Shown piece by piece: positions 43,017 to 51,848 of a stretch of 64,000 nucleotides of DNA. The position numbers were made by a program, and so were the translations under genes. The notes beneath the pieces were generated by a model, which was given only the letters and a program-made list of their open reading frames with translations, ran no database searches and was not told the DNA's origin. The stretch covers positions 1,240,001 to 1,304,000 of the forward strand of contig CAWBYL010000006.1 in assembly GCA_963793025.1 (NCBI GenBank), read 5' to 3'. Source of the DNA: CAWBYL01 sp963793025 (GTDB lineage Bacteria > Actinomycetota > Acidimicrobiia > Acidimicrobiales > Acidimicrobilacustridaceae). Positions within the stretch are counted from its first letter, which is position 1; every line of letters begins with the position of its first letter.

Positions 43017-43790
43017 CTAGTCGACGGCGAGGACGCCGCCGTCGACGATGAGGGACTGGCCGGTGATGAACGAGGCGGCCGAGCTGAGCAGGAACGCCGC
43101 CGGCTGCCCGATCTCCTCGGGTCGGCCGATTCGCCCCATCGGCGAGCTGGCGTTGAAGGTCTCGCGGGCGCCGGGCGCCTGGAGGGTGGGGGCGAGCATG
43201 GCCGTCTCGATGAACCCGGGGCAGATGGCGTTGACGCGGATGTCCTCGGGCGCGAGCTGGTGGGCCATGGAGCGCACTGCGCCGAGCATCCCCGCCTTCG
43301 ACGCGCAGTAGGCCGGGATGGCGGCGTTGCCGATCCATCCTTCGATCGACGAGATGCCGACCACCGCCGCCCCCGGCGTGGCCGCCAGGTCGTCGTGGAG
43401 AGCCTGCACGAGGAGGGGAAAGGCGCGCAGGTTCACCGCCATCACGAAGTCCCATCCCGCCTCGTCGAGCTGGCCGATGTTCTGGGCCCGGACGGTGCCG
43501 GCGGCGTGGACGAGCCCGCCGATGGCGCCCACCGCTTCACGGCTGGCGTCGAGGGCGGACGCGAAGCCCGTGCTGTCGGTGACGTCGACACCGAGGCCGA
43601 TGGTGGCCACGCCCGAGGCCGCTGCGATCTCGGCCGCCACCCCGGCTGCGCCGTCGCCGTCGAGGTCCCAGAGGGCGACGGGGCGGCCCTGCTCGGCCAG
43701 TGCCTCGGCACTGGCCCGACCGATACCGGACGCGCCGCCGGTGACGACGACCGCCGACGTCACGGTGTCCGATGTCTTGTCACTTGCCAT
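43017..43790 (-). CDS. Short-chain dehydrogenase/reductase
   Basis: A 257-residue classical SDR with the cofactor motif TGGASGIG, NNAG-type region (VHAAGTVRAQ), catalytic Ser in GISSIEGW and YCASK. It uses NAD(P) on an unknown alcohol or ketone. A CAGGA ribosome site precedes ATG 43790. It is followed by the hairpin at 42954. Confidence 0.94.
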   Translation of the reverse strand: MASDKTSDTVTSAVVVTGGASGIGRASAEALAEQGRPVALWDLDGDGAAGVAAEIAAASGVATIGLGVDVTDSTGFASALDASREAVGAIGGLVHAAGTVRAQNIGQLDEAGWDFVMAVNLRAFPLLVQALHDDLAATPGAAVVGISSIEGWIGNAAIPAYCASKAGMLGAVRSMAHQLAPEDIRVNAICPGFIETAMLAPTLQAPGARETFNASSPMGRIGRPEEIGQPAAFLLSSAASFITGQSLIVDGGVLAVD

Positions 43791-43871
43791 GTTCCTGGTC
43801 CCCCTGTGTCGGGCCGGTCGGGCCCCGTGGTCAATGGATCGATCGATGTCGGCGACGGCTGCCGCGTCGCC

Positions 43872-44531
43872 TCATGGTTGGTGGTCGCCCGAATGGTCGG
43901 CCACGGAGCCGCTGCGCTCGAGCTCGTCGAGGTCGACGAGCATGGCGTCGGTGAGGGCCAGTTCGCTCTCGATGCGGCGACACGTCCAGCGGGCCACGAG
44001 CGCCGGGTAGGCCCAGTCGGGCTCGGAGGCCGCGCGATCGGCCGATCGTCGGGCCTCGCCCAACTCGTCGTGGAGCTGCTGACGGTGCCGCAGGATCTGT
44101 TCCCGGAGCCGTCGGGGAGGGGCGAGATGGCCCAGCCAGAGCCGGAGCAGCAGCCCGTGCTTGAGCACCGACGGCTCGGCGTCGGTCTCGACCTGCCAAC
44201 GGCGGAGGGCGTCGAGGCCGGTCTCGGTCACCCGGTAGACCCGCTTGTCCCGGGCATCGGCCCGGGCGACCACCCGTCCGCTGACCAGCCCGAGCTCCTC
44301 GAGGCGGCGCAGCTCCGTGTAGATCTGGCTGGTGGCCGGGCTCCAGTAGAAGAACCGGAGGATGGCGTCGGCCCACTGCTTCACCTCGTAGCCGGACAGC
44401 TCCCGGTCGAAGCTGAGGATCCCGAGCACGGCCCAGGCCGTGGCCGGGATGGCCGGAAGAGGTGCGCCGTCGCCGAGGTCGTCGCCGGCGGTCGGCTCCC
44501 CGGACGACGAGCCCGCATCACCGGTCACCAC
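43872..44531 (-). CDS. PadR-family regulator
   Basis: A 219-residue regulator with the PadR winged helix (WAVLGILSFDRELSGYEVKQWADAILRFFYWSPATSQIYTELRRLEELGLVS) and a helical C-terminal dimerisation domain. PadR proteins often sense phenolic compounds. GGAG about 7 nt before GTG 44531 supports the start. It lies between the SDR gene and the amidase gene, all on the minus strand. Confidence 0.9.
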   Translation of the reverse strand: MVTGDAGSSSGEPTAGDDLGDGAPLPAIPATAWAVLGILSFDRELSGYEVKQWADAILRFFYWSPATSQIYTELRRLEELGLVSGRVVARADARDKRVYRVTETGLDALRRWQVETDAEPSVLKHGLLLRLWLGHLAPPRRLREQILRHRQQLHDELGEARRSADRAASEPDWAYPALVARWTCRRIESELALTDAMLVDLDELERSGSVADHSGDHQP

Positions 44532-44562
44532 CGGCTCACTCCACCACAGCGCATCCGGGCAT

Positions 44563-46011
44563 TCAATCCGAGGGCGGCCACGGTGCCAGGCGGGGCCACG
44601 GCGCCACCACCTCCAGCTGGGCTGCGACCTGCAGCAGCAGGGCCTCAGTGCCGTGGTCGCCCACGAGCTGGATGCCCACGGGGAGGCCATCGGCGTCGAA
44701 GCCGGCGGGGACGGAGATCGCGGGCTGGCCGGTCACGTTGAACACCGACGTGTACTCGCTGAATCGGGCGGCCTTGGTGAACATGGCCTGGACGACGGTG
44801 GTGTCGAGCACGCCGAGCTCCGGGGTCGGGACCCCGAGGGTGGGCGTGAGCCAGATGTCGTGATCGGCGAAGAAGGGCGCGACGGCGCGCGACGTCCGCT
44901 CGAGATCCTGCTGGGCTCGGATGATGTCGACGGCGCCGAGGCCCAGGCAGCGATCGTGCATGAAGCGGCTGAACGGCTCCAGGTCGTCGTCGGCCAGCGG
45001 CCGGTCCAGCTCGGCCAGCCTGGTCTCCACCATCTCGGCGCTGGCCGCCCCCATGAGCACCGACAACACGTTGGCGACGGTGGCGTGGTCGTAGGTGGGT
45101 GCCGCCTCGTGCACCTGGTGACCCAACCCGCCCAGCAAGGCGGCGGTGCGGGCCACAGCCTCGGCCGCCGCCGGGTGGGCGTCGTGGCCGTTGGCGGCGA
45201 CCGTGGCGAACCCGATGCGCAGGGCTCCGGTCGGCCGGGAGAGGGCCTCCTGGTACCCGCCCTCGGGCGGTGCGGTGGGGGAGCCGTAGGGGTCACCCGC
45301 GAGAGGCCCGGCGATGGCGTCCAAGAGCGCGGCGGAGTCCCTCACCGTCGTGGTGACGGCGTGGCCGATCCCGACGGGATAGGCCGGGGACGCGAGCTGC
45401 GGGTAGCTCGGGGTGCGGCCCCGGGTGGGCTTCAGGCCGACCAGCCCGCACGCTGACGCGGGGATGCGGATGGATCCGCCCCCGTCGTTGGCATGGCCGG
45501 CGGGCACGATCCCGCCGGCGACGCACGCCGCCGACCCGCCCGAGGATCCGCCGGGGGAGTGCCCGAGGTGCCAGGGGTTGTGGGCGGGACCGAAGAGGAG
45601 GGGCTCGGTGCTGGCGTTCTTGCCCATCTCCGGGGTGTTGGTGTTGCCGAGGATCAACAGGCCGGCGGCCTTGTACCGGCGGGCCAGCTCCGAGTCGGTC
45701 GGGGCCACGACGTCGGCGAAGAGCCGGCTGCCCTTGGTGGACGGGAGGCCGGCCACGTCGCAGTTGAGGTCCTTGACCACGAAGGGCACGCCGGCCAGCG
45801 GCCCCCCTCGTGTACCGGCCTGCACCTCGGCGGCCTCGGTCCTCGCCCGCTCGAAGCGGTCGGCGACGACGGCGTTGAGCGACGGATTGCGTTCCTCGAT
45901 GCGTCCGATGGCGGCGTCGACGAGCTCGAGGGCGGTGACGTCACCGGCGGCGACGAGGGCGGCCAACCCGAGGGCGTCCTCGGTGTCCAGGAGGTGGGTC
46001 ACGTCGGTCAT
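44563..46011 (-). CDS. Amidase signature family enzyme
   Basis: A 482-residue amidase. The Ser-cisSer-Lys triad is visible: Lys in VVKDLNCDVAGLPST, the glycine/serine-rich segment GHSPGGSSGGSAACVAGG and the nucleophile region GGGSIRIPASACGLVGLKP. It hydrolyses an amide bond; the substrate is not predictable, and it is not part of a GatCAB operon. Its ATG overlaps the sulfotransferase gene end by 4 bp. Confidence 0.93.
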   Translation of the reverse strand: MTDVTHLLDTEDALGLAALVAAGDVTALELVDAAIGRIEERNPSLNAVVADRFERARTEAAEVQAGTRGGPLAGVPFVVKDLNCDVAGLPSTKGSRLFADVVAPTDSELARRYKAAGLLILGNTNTPEMGKNASTEPLLFGPAHNPWHLGHSPGGSSGGSAACVAGGIVPAGHANDGGGSIRIPASACGLVGLKPTRGRTPSYPQLASPAYPVGIGHAVTTTVRDSAALLDAIAGPLAGDPYGSPTAPPEGGYQEALSRPTGALRIGFATVAANGHDAHPAAAEAVARTAALLGGLGHQVHEAAPTYDHATVANVLSVLMGAASAEMVETRLAELDRPLADDDLEPFSRFMHDRCLGLGAVDIIRAQQDLERTSRAVAPFFADHDIWLTPTLGVPTPELGVLDTTVVQAMFTKAARFSEYTSVFNVTGQPAISVPAGFDADGLPVGIQLVGDHGTEALLLQVAAQLEVVAPWPRLAPWPPSD

Positions 46012-47174
46012 GGGGCCTCGAGGAATGCGGCGTAGCGCTGCAGGTAGTCGGCGTAGCGCTCCTCGAGGGCCGGGCGCGACAGGTCCCAGTCCTCGAGGGA
46101 GTAGCGGTGGGCGCCGTGCTTGTCCTTGGGGTGGGCAGCGGCGTGGGCGGCCAGGGCGGCCTCGACGTCGGGGGTGAAGGGACGGTCGAGTCGCTCGTAG
46201 AGGGCCCCGACGGTGGCGATGGGGTCAGCAACGAGGTCGCGGTACGCGAGATCGATGAAGGCGTCGCCGTTGCCCGCCGCGGTCTGGGCGTCTCGGAAGG
46301 CGCTCTGGCGGTCGAGCAGCGTGCCGATCAAATCGGGCCAGGTGGCCCGGACATAGTCGCGTCCGTCGGTGTCGGTGAACGTGCTGGTGAGGGTGCGGAC
46401 GAGGTTGCACACCGAGGACGCGATGGTGACGGGATCGCGGTGGGTGAGCACGAACCGGGCGTCCGGGTACACCTCGGCCAGCGAACCGGGATCGACGAGG
46501 TGCACGGGGGACTTCAACTGCCAGCGGCCCGGGCATCGGGACTGCAGCACCTGCAGGACTCGCCGGTGGTGGCGGTAGGCCGGTGCGTGGTCGGCGGTGA
46601 GCAGCCACTGGAGGTAGCCGTCGATGTTGAGCATGGTCGGGAGGTGGAGGCTCGTGAAGCCCTGGGCCAGCACCACCGCGCACTCGATCGGCATGTCCGG
46701 CGGGTCGTGGTGGATGGCTTTGAACTCGGGGTTGAGCAACCCGATCATGTCCGGCGCCTCCATGGCCGCCACGAAGCGCGGATCGGACCGGTAGGTCGCG
46801 GCCTCCGGGGGTGGCACCGACTCCCGGGCCTCCCACGCCAGCAGTGACCGGTTGGCCGGGTCGGCCGACAGGAGGTGGCTGAGGGCGGTGGTGCCGGTTC
46901 GGGGGAGCCCGATCAGGAACACCGGCGCCTCGACGGGGGTCGCGGCGAGGTCGGGGTGCGAGTGGTGCCACTCGTTCACCTGCAGGCGGTTGACCAGCGC
47001 CTCGTGGACCATGGCGCCGGCGGCGGCCTGGCCGACCGGGTTGAGGTCGCCGTCGACCTCGGCCGACTCCAGGAAGACGCCGAGACCCTCCCGGAAGGCC
47101 GGCTCGCCGAAGTCGTCCAGACCGCCGGTGGCGGCCGAGGCGTCGTCGAGTGCCGCCTCGATGTCGTTGACCAT
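46008..47174 (-). CDS. Sulfotransferase family protein
   Basis: A 388-residue protein with the PAPS-binding loop FLIGLPRTGTTALSHLLS and the 3'-phosphate region FVLTHRDPVTIASSVCNLVRTL. The family transfers sulfate from PAPS to hydroxyl groups; many members in these bacteria act on lipids or steroids, but the acceptor here is unknown. Start ATG 47174 (MVNDIEAALDD) was chosen because upstream sequence lacks family similarity. It is coupled to the amidase gene. Confidence 0.9.
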   Translation of the reverse strand: MVNDIEAALDDASAATGGLDDFGEPAFREGLGVFLESAEVDGDLNPVGQAAAGAMVHEALVNRLQVNEWHHSHPDLAATPVEAPVFLIGLPRTGTTALSHLLSADPANRSLLAWEARESVPPPEAATYRSDPRFVAAMEAPDMIGLLNPEFKAIHHDPPDMPIECAVVLAQGFTSLHLPTMLNIDGYLQWLLTADHAPAYRHHRRVLQVLQSRCPGRWQLKSPVHLVDPGSLAEVYPDARFVLTHRDPVTIASSVCNLVRTLTSTFTDTDGRDYVRATWPDLIGTLLDRQSAFRDAQTAAGNGDAFIDLAYRDLVADPIATVGALYERLDRPFTPDVEAALAAHAAAHPKDKHGAHRYSLEDWDLSRPALEERYADYLQRYAAFLEAP

Positions 47175-47276
47175 TCGTCCCCCGAGGTCGCGTCGTCCCT
47201 GAGCAAGGTACTCGTACGCAACGAGGCTGTACGCGGCCCGGGGGTGGCCGCCGAAGCGGACTGCTAGACACGCGGC

Positions 47277-48800
47277 ATGGACGACGGGGCGCGAGACACC
47301 GATCCCACCGCCGCCGACCTGCCCGGGGGCTGGGGGCCGGCGCTCTCCGACCTGGCCGAGCGGCGGGATGCGGCCCGGGCCATGGGCGGCGAGGAGCGGT
47401 TGGCCAAGCGGGCGGCGAAGGGTCTGATGGACGCCCGGGCCCGGATCTCCCGCCTGCTCGATCCCGGATCCTTCCGGGAGATCGGGACACTGGTGGGCGA
47501 CGTGCCCGCCGACGGTGTGGTGACCGGCGCCGGCCTCGTCGACGGCCGCCCCGTGATGGTCGGCGCCGAGGACTTCACGACCCTCGCCGGATCGATCGGG
47601 TCGGGCAGCACCTCCAAGCGCTATCGCATCGCCGAGCTGGCCCTGGGCGAGCGCATCCCCCTGATCATGCTCCTCGAAGGGGCCGGTCACCGGGGTGCGG
47701 GCGACGGAGGCCGGGCCCCCACGGACCTGTTGATCCAGGCGCAGTGCTCGGGCAAGGTCCCGGTGCTGAGCGCGGTGATGGGTCCGACCGCCGGGCACGG
47801 CGCCCTCATCCTGCCCATGTCGGACTTCAGCGTCATGACCGAGGCAGGCGCGGCGTTCACCGCCGGGCCGCCGGTGGTGAAGGAGTCGCTGGGGGAGGAC
47901 ATCTCCAAGGAGGATCTGGGTGGTCCGTCGGTGGCCATCCCGAGCGGGCTCGTGCAGAACCTCGTGCCCGACGACGCCGCCGCCCTCGAGGTGCTGCGCC
48001 ACTACCTGAGCTACTTCCCGTCGAGCGCCTGGTCCTACCCGCCGCCCGTCGACGGGGGCGACCAGGGCCCCCGTCCCACCGACGAACTGCTCGGGATCAT
48101 CCCCCGCGACACCCGCCGGGTCTACGACATGCGGGCGGTGCTCGACGTGGTGTTCGACGACGGCGCCTGGTTCGAGGTCCAGCCCACCTTCGGCCCGGCC
48201 ATGATCTGCGCGCTGGCCCACCTCGGGGGCGAGCCGGTGGCCGTGGTCGCCAACCAGCCCAGCGTGCTGGCCGGCTCGATCGACGCCGACGCTGCTGACA
48301 AGGCCGCTCACTTCATCATGGTCGCCGACTCCTTCCACCTGCCTCTGGTGTTCCTGGCCGACAACCCGGGGATGCTCCCGGGCAGTGCGTCGGAGCGATC
48401 GGGAGTGCTGCGCAGCGGGGCCCGGATGTTCGCCGCCCAGACCCAGGCCACCAGCCCCAAGTTCCACCTCACCCTGCGCAAGGCCTACGGCTTCGGGTCG
48501 ATGGTGATGGCGCTGGTGGGCTTCGACGGCCAATCGGCCACCTTCGGCTACCCCGGGGTCACCCTCGGGGCCATGGGGGCCGGGGCCATGAGCCGGGCCA
48601 CCGGCGCCGACGCCGACGAGGCCGCCGCTCTGCGCGACGCCGAGGTCCAGGCGTCCTACCGGTCGGCCCGCACCCTGGGGTTCGACGAGCTCATCGACCC
48701 GCGCGAGACGCGCGACGCCCTGCTCGACTCGGTGCACCGCGCCCTGCTGCGCCGCCAGGCCGCCCCCGAACCGGTGACCCGCACCGCCATCACCCCGTAG
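47277..48800 (+). CDS. Acyl-CoA carboxylase carboxyltransferase (beta) subunit
   Basis: A 507-residue carboxyltransferase with two crotonase-like halves. The acyl-CoA-binding region lies around GAGHRGAGDGGRAPTDLLIQAQ and GPTAGHGALILPMSDF; the second half has NPGMLPGSASERSGVLRSGARMF. It would carboxylate an acyl-CoA (acetyl-, propionyl- or longer) using biotin, but no biotin carboxylase or carrier gene is in the window. It diverges from the sulfotransferase gene and ends at a G9 run. Confidence 0.93.
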   Translation: MDDGARDTDPTAADLPGGWGPALSDLAERRDAARAMGGEERLAKRAAKGLMDARARISRLLDPGSFREIGTLVGDVPADGVVTGAGLVDGRPVMVGAEDFTTLAGSIGSGSTSKRYRIAELALGERIPLIMLLEGAGHRGAGDGGRAPTDLLIQAQCSGKVPVLSAVMGPTAGHGALILPMSDFSVMTEAGAAFTAGPPVVKESLGEDISKEDLGGPSVAIPSGLVQNLVPDDAAALEVLRHYLSYFPSSAWSYPPPVDGGDQGPRPTDELLGIIPRDTRRVYDMRAVLDVVFDDGAWFEVQPTFGPAMICALAHLGGEPVAVVANQPSVLAGSIDADAADKAAHFIMVADSFHLPLVFLADNPGMLPGSASERSGVLRSGARMFAAQTQATSPKFHLTLRKAYGFGSMVMALVGFDGQSATFGYPGVTLGAMGAGAMSRATGADADEAAALRDAEVQASYRSARTLGFDELIDPRETRDALLDSVHRALLRRQAAPEPVTRTAITP

Positions 48801-48835
48801 CGGGGGGGGGTGGCGTCAAGACGGCGGGCAGCGGG

Positions 48836-50455
48836 TCAGCCGGGGACGACCCTGGTCTGGCCGTCGGTGGGGCAGCCCTCGTAGCCGCCCGGCGGGGTGC
48901 AGGCCCGAGCCACCATGCCGGCGAAGGTGTCGTAGGTGATGACCCACCGACCGTCCTGGACCATGGCCTCGCCGTAGATGGCGAACGTGTACGTGCCGGT
49001 CGGGAGCTTGGCGAGGGAGTCGAACGAGATCGTCGCCCGCTCGGGGGAGGTGAAGTGCACCGAGGTGAGGGTGAACGACGTGTCGGTGCCGCCCTCGACC
49101 GTTGCCGCGCCCGACTGCTTGGCCGCCAGCTGCTGCATGGCCAGGTACTCGGCGGCGCGGGCGGTGCCGTCCTCCCGGTTGGGGTAGTTGCCGTCGGCGT
49201 CGGTGTCGCCCTGGCCGGCCACCGCTCGGGCGATCTGCTCCTCGGCGGTGCCCCGATCAGCGGGCGGGTCCTCGGCGGCGTCGGGCGGGCCCAGCACCGT
49301 GGTCGTCGGCAGGCCGGGGTCGGGGGCGGTGGGCGGCGTGGTGGTTCCCGGATCGACGGGGTCGACCGTGCTCCACTCCACGTCGTCGCCCGTCAGGAAC
49401 GCCCGCCACTCCTCGGCGGACACGATTCGCAGGGCGGCCACGGCGGCGGCCAGCTCGGGAACCGGACCGGTCGGCGGCATGCACTCCTCGGTCTGGGCCC
49501 GGGCGGCGGCGTCGCCGAGCTCAGCGGGGGTGAGCTCGCCGCGGGACGGAACGCCCACGAGCGACACCGACCGACCGTCCATGAGCCAGAACGCCTGCAG
49601 CGGCCCGCTGAACCCCGTCGCCGGGAGCACGGTCGTGGTGGTCGTCGGGTCCGGGCCCGGGTCGACGCCGGGGATCGTCGTCTGCGGCACGATCGTGTGG
49701 GGCAGGCTGACCGGCGGCGACGGCTCGACGACACCGGTGCCGGTGCCGCTGCTGCTGCCGCCGCCGGAGGCGGTCCCGGGGTCAGAGGCCGTTGCGGTGT
49801 CGGGTGCGTTTTCGCCGCCCGACGTCTTGCCCGAGGGGGCGTACTCATCGGGGTACGGACCCGGGCCGGCGGCCACGGCGGTGTCCGACGACGTCGACCA
49901 CTGGCCGGAGCACGAGAAGTACACGGTGCCGAAGGGGGGCACCTCGGCGGGGGCGCCGGCGGCGGCCACAGACGCCTCGACGTCCTCGGGCGGCAACCGG
50001 TAGATCTGGGGCTCGACGCCATCGGCGACGGTGGAGGTCGGGTAGCTCAACGAGTCCGCCCGCACGAGCCACGAGGCGCCGTCCGCGTCGGTGTACTCCA
50101 TGTACCAGCCCGCGGCTGCCTCGCTGATGGCGACCCCGGTGGAGCCCTCCGGGGGGAGGAGGTACGGCCCGCCGCCGGCCGCGCTGTCGGCGGCCCCGAC
50201 GGCCACCTCGACCGAGCCCGTCGAGTCCCGGTCGGACACCACCACGACGGTGCCGACGAGCATCACCACCACGACGGCGGCGGCGGCGCTGAGAACCCAC
50301 GTCCGACGGCGCCTCCGCTGGCCGGCGGCGCTCGTGATGGCGGCCCACTGGGCGGGCGACGGGTGGACGTCGCTGGTGGCGGCGCCGAGGTCGAGGTCGG
50401 CCAGGGCCTGATCGTCGTCGGGCTGTCGATCGGGTGTGGGGGGACGGTCAGTCAT
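48836..50455 (-). CDS. Membrane protein paired with a sigma factor, probable anti-sigma
   Basis: A 539-residue protein: a cytoplasmic N-terminus of about 50 residues (DDQALADLDLGAATSDV), a membrane helix at 53-73 and a long extracytoplasmic, Pro/Thr/Gly-rich region. It overlaps the sigma factor gene by 8 bp, the usual arrangement of sigma and anti-sigma genes. The typical zinc HxxxCxxC motif is absent, so anti-sigma function is an inference from position. The exported region could sense envelope conditions. Confidence 0.7.
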   Translation of the reverse strand: MTDRPPTPDRQPDDDQALADLDLGAATSDVHPSPAQWAAITSAAGQRRRRRTWVLSAAAAVVVVMLVGTVVVVSDRDSTGSVEVAVGAADSAAGGGPYLLPPEGSTGVAISEAAAGWYMEYTDADGASWLVRADSLSYPTSTVADGVEPQIYRLPPEDVEASVAAAGAPAEVPPFGTVYFSCSGQWSTSSDTAVAAGPGPYPDEYAPSGKTSGGENAPDTATASDPGTASGGGSSSGTGTGVVEPSPPVSLPHTIVPQTTIPGVDPGPDPTTTTTVLPATGFSGPLQAFWLMDGRSVSLVGVPSRGELTPAELGDAAARAQTEECMPPTGPVPELAAAVAALRIVSAEEWRAFLTGDDVEWSTVDPVDPGTTTPPTAPDPGLPTTTVLGPPDAAEDPPADRGTAEEQIARAVAGQGDTDADGNYPNREDGTARAAEYLAMQQLAAKQSGAATVEGGTDTSFTLTSVHFTSPERATISFDSLAKLPTGTYTFAIYGEAMVQDGRWVITYDTFAGMVARACTPPGGYEGCPTDGQTRVVPG

Positions 50456-50996
50456 GGCGGTAGTCCTCGAGCTCGGGACCGAGCGCGGCGAGCGCCCGGT
50501 GGAGGTGGGCCTTCACGGTGCCGGGGGCGATGGCGAGCTCACGGGCCGTCTCCTCGGTGGAGAGCTCTCCGAAGTAGCGCAGGGCGACGACCTCGCGCTG
50601 GCGTGTGGGCAGCGAGGCCAGGGCGGCGATGACGGCGTCCCGTCGCTCGTTGCGGCCGGCGCTGGTCTCGGCCGACGGGGCCTCGTCGCTGAGCCGCAGC
50701 GGCACGACCTTGCGGCGGAAGCGGCTGCGGCAGAGGTTGATCACGGCGGACCGCACGTACGGGAGTGGATCGCCGGTGTCGCGCAGGCCTCCCCACCGGG
50801 CGAGGGTGCGCACGAAGGCCTCCTGCACGACCTCCTCGGCGCCCTCGGTGCGGCCCAGGATGGTACGGGCCAGACCGACGAGGCGGGTGTAGCTCCGTTC
50901 GTAGGACGCCTCCAGGGAGTGGCCGAGCTCGAGCGTCGACACGACGACGACATCGTCGTCCTCGGCACCGCCCGACTCGTGCCTGACCTCCCCCAT
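50448..50996 (-). CDS. SigE-family RNA polymerase sigma factor (ECF type)
   Basis: A 182-residue sigma factor: region 2 (SYTRLVGLARTILGRTEGAEEVVQEAFVRTLARW) and region 4 (LPTRQREVVALRYFGELSTEETARELAIAPGTVKAHLHRALAAL). AAGGA 6 nt before ATG 50996 supports this start. It directs RNA polymerase to envelope- or stress-related promoters, restrained by the membrane protein encoded downstream. The divergent 358-bp region upstream holds two palindromic repeats. Confidence 0.93.
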   Translation of the reverse strand: MGEVRHESGGAEDDDVVVVSTLELGHSLEASYERSYTRLVGLARTILGRTEGAEEVVQEAFVRTLARWGGLRDTGDPLPYVRSAVINLCRSRFRRKVVPLRLSDEAPSAETSAGRNERRDAVIAALASLPTRQREVVALRYFGELSTEETARELAIAPGTVKAHLHRALAALGPELEDYRHD

Positions 50997-51100
50997 GGCC
51001 CGTCCTTCCGCCGCCCTGGAACCCGCCGCCACCCCTGAAGTCACATCCGAAGAGACGTCTCGGACCCCGATCGGTTTACTCCATCACCGTCTTCCTCCCC

Positions 51101-51211
51101 TCGGTGGCTCGATAGGCGACCGTGGAGGGGCGCGAAACGAGCCACCGACGGGAGCTGTGAGATTCGGTGGCTCGATGGGCGACCGTGGAGGGGGGCGAAG
51201 CGAGCCACCGA
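51101..51211. repeat. Two tandem palindromic repeats upstream of the sigma gene
   Basis: Two near-identical 48-bp units lie at 51101-51148 and 51164-51211, 63 bp apart start to start. Each begins TCGGTGGCTCG and ends CGAGCCACCGA, so each folds into an 11-bp stem. The units differ at three positions. They lie in the otherwise gene-free 50997-51354 interval. REP-like. Confidence 0.8.
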
Positions 51212-51354
51212 CGGGGAGGAGGGTGCCGTGCGCTCGTTGCGCGACGGGTGTAGGGGATTTGGCGCGCTCGGATCTTGGTCGGGGGTAGTGTCCGCGGCGC
51301 GGGGACTCATCCCGCCGATCGATGGCGCCGGCACGGCGCAAGAGGGAGACGGCA

Positions 51355-51756
51355 ATGGTTCTGGCAGCGACTGACTGGGGTGTGGGCGAGGTCCTCTGGA
51401 CGATGCTCTGGTTCACCTTCCTGTTCATCTGGATCTGGCTCGCCATCAGTGTGTTCATCGACATCTTCCGCAGCCCCGACATGGGTGGCATCCACAAGGC
51501 CCTCTGGGTCCTGTTCATCTTCGTGGTGCCCTACCTCGGCGTCCTCGTGTACCTCATCGTCCGCGGCGGCAAGATGAGCGAGCACTCGATGGAGGCGGCC
51601 AAGAAGCAGCAGGACGCGATGAACGACTACATCCGGACCACGGCGGGCACGACGTCCAGCCCCGCCGAGGAGCTGCACCGTCTGGCCGACCTCAAGGACC
51701 GCGGCGTGATCGACGACGCCGAGTTCGCGTCCATGAAGGCCAAGATCGTCCAGTGA
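51355..51756 (+). CDS. PLDc_N / SHOCT domain membrane protein
   Basis: A 133-residue protein: two membrane helices at about 10-35 (LWTMLWFTFLFIWIWLAISVFIDIF) and 44-64 (ALWVLFIFVVPYLGVLVYLIV) forming a phospholipase-D-nuclease N-terminal (PLDc_N) domain, then a SHOCT C-terminal motif (ELHRLADLKDRGVIDDAEFASMKAKIV). GGGAG before ATG 51355 decides the start. Its position beside the sigma operon suggests a stress-related membrane role. Function unknown. Confidence 0.85.
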   Translation: MVLAATDWGVGEVLWTMLWFTFLFIWIWLAISVFIDIFRSPDMGGIHKALWVLFIFVVPYLGVLVYLIVRGGKMSEHSMEAAKKQQDAMNDYIRTTAGTTSSPAEELHRLADLKDRGVIDDAEFASMKAKIVQ

Positions 51757-51762
51757 GCCCGT

Positions 51763-51793
51763 CCTCGCCCTGACCCAACCGGTCAGGGCGAGG
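51763..51793. terminator. Perfect 13-bp hairpin
   Basis: The arms CCTCGCCCTGACC (51763-51775) and GGTCAGGGCGAGG (51781-51793) enclose a 5-nt loop, 7 bp after the membrane protein stop. It has no T-run; it probably terminates the upstream gene. Confidence 0.7.
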
Positions 51794-51848
51794 TGACGGC
51801 AGGCACGACCGACCACGGCTCGGACCGGGGTGCGCGACGATCTCCGTC

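Noticed and set aside
48801..48810. G9 run after the carboxyltransferase gene as a regulatory element
   Set aside because: It lies between convergent gene ends and is most simply a homopolymer, possibly miscounted.
51101..51211. The tandem repeats as a CRISPR array
   Set aside because: Only two units, each internally palindromic over most of its length, with a 15-bp gap and no cas genes.
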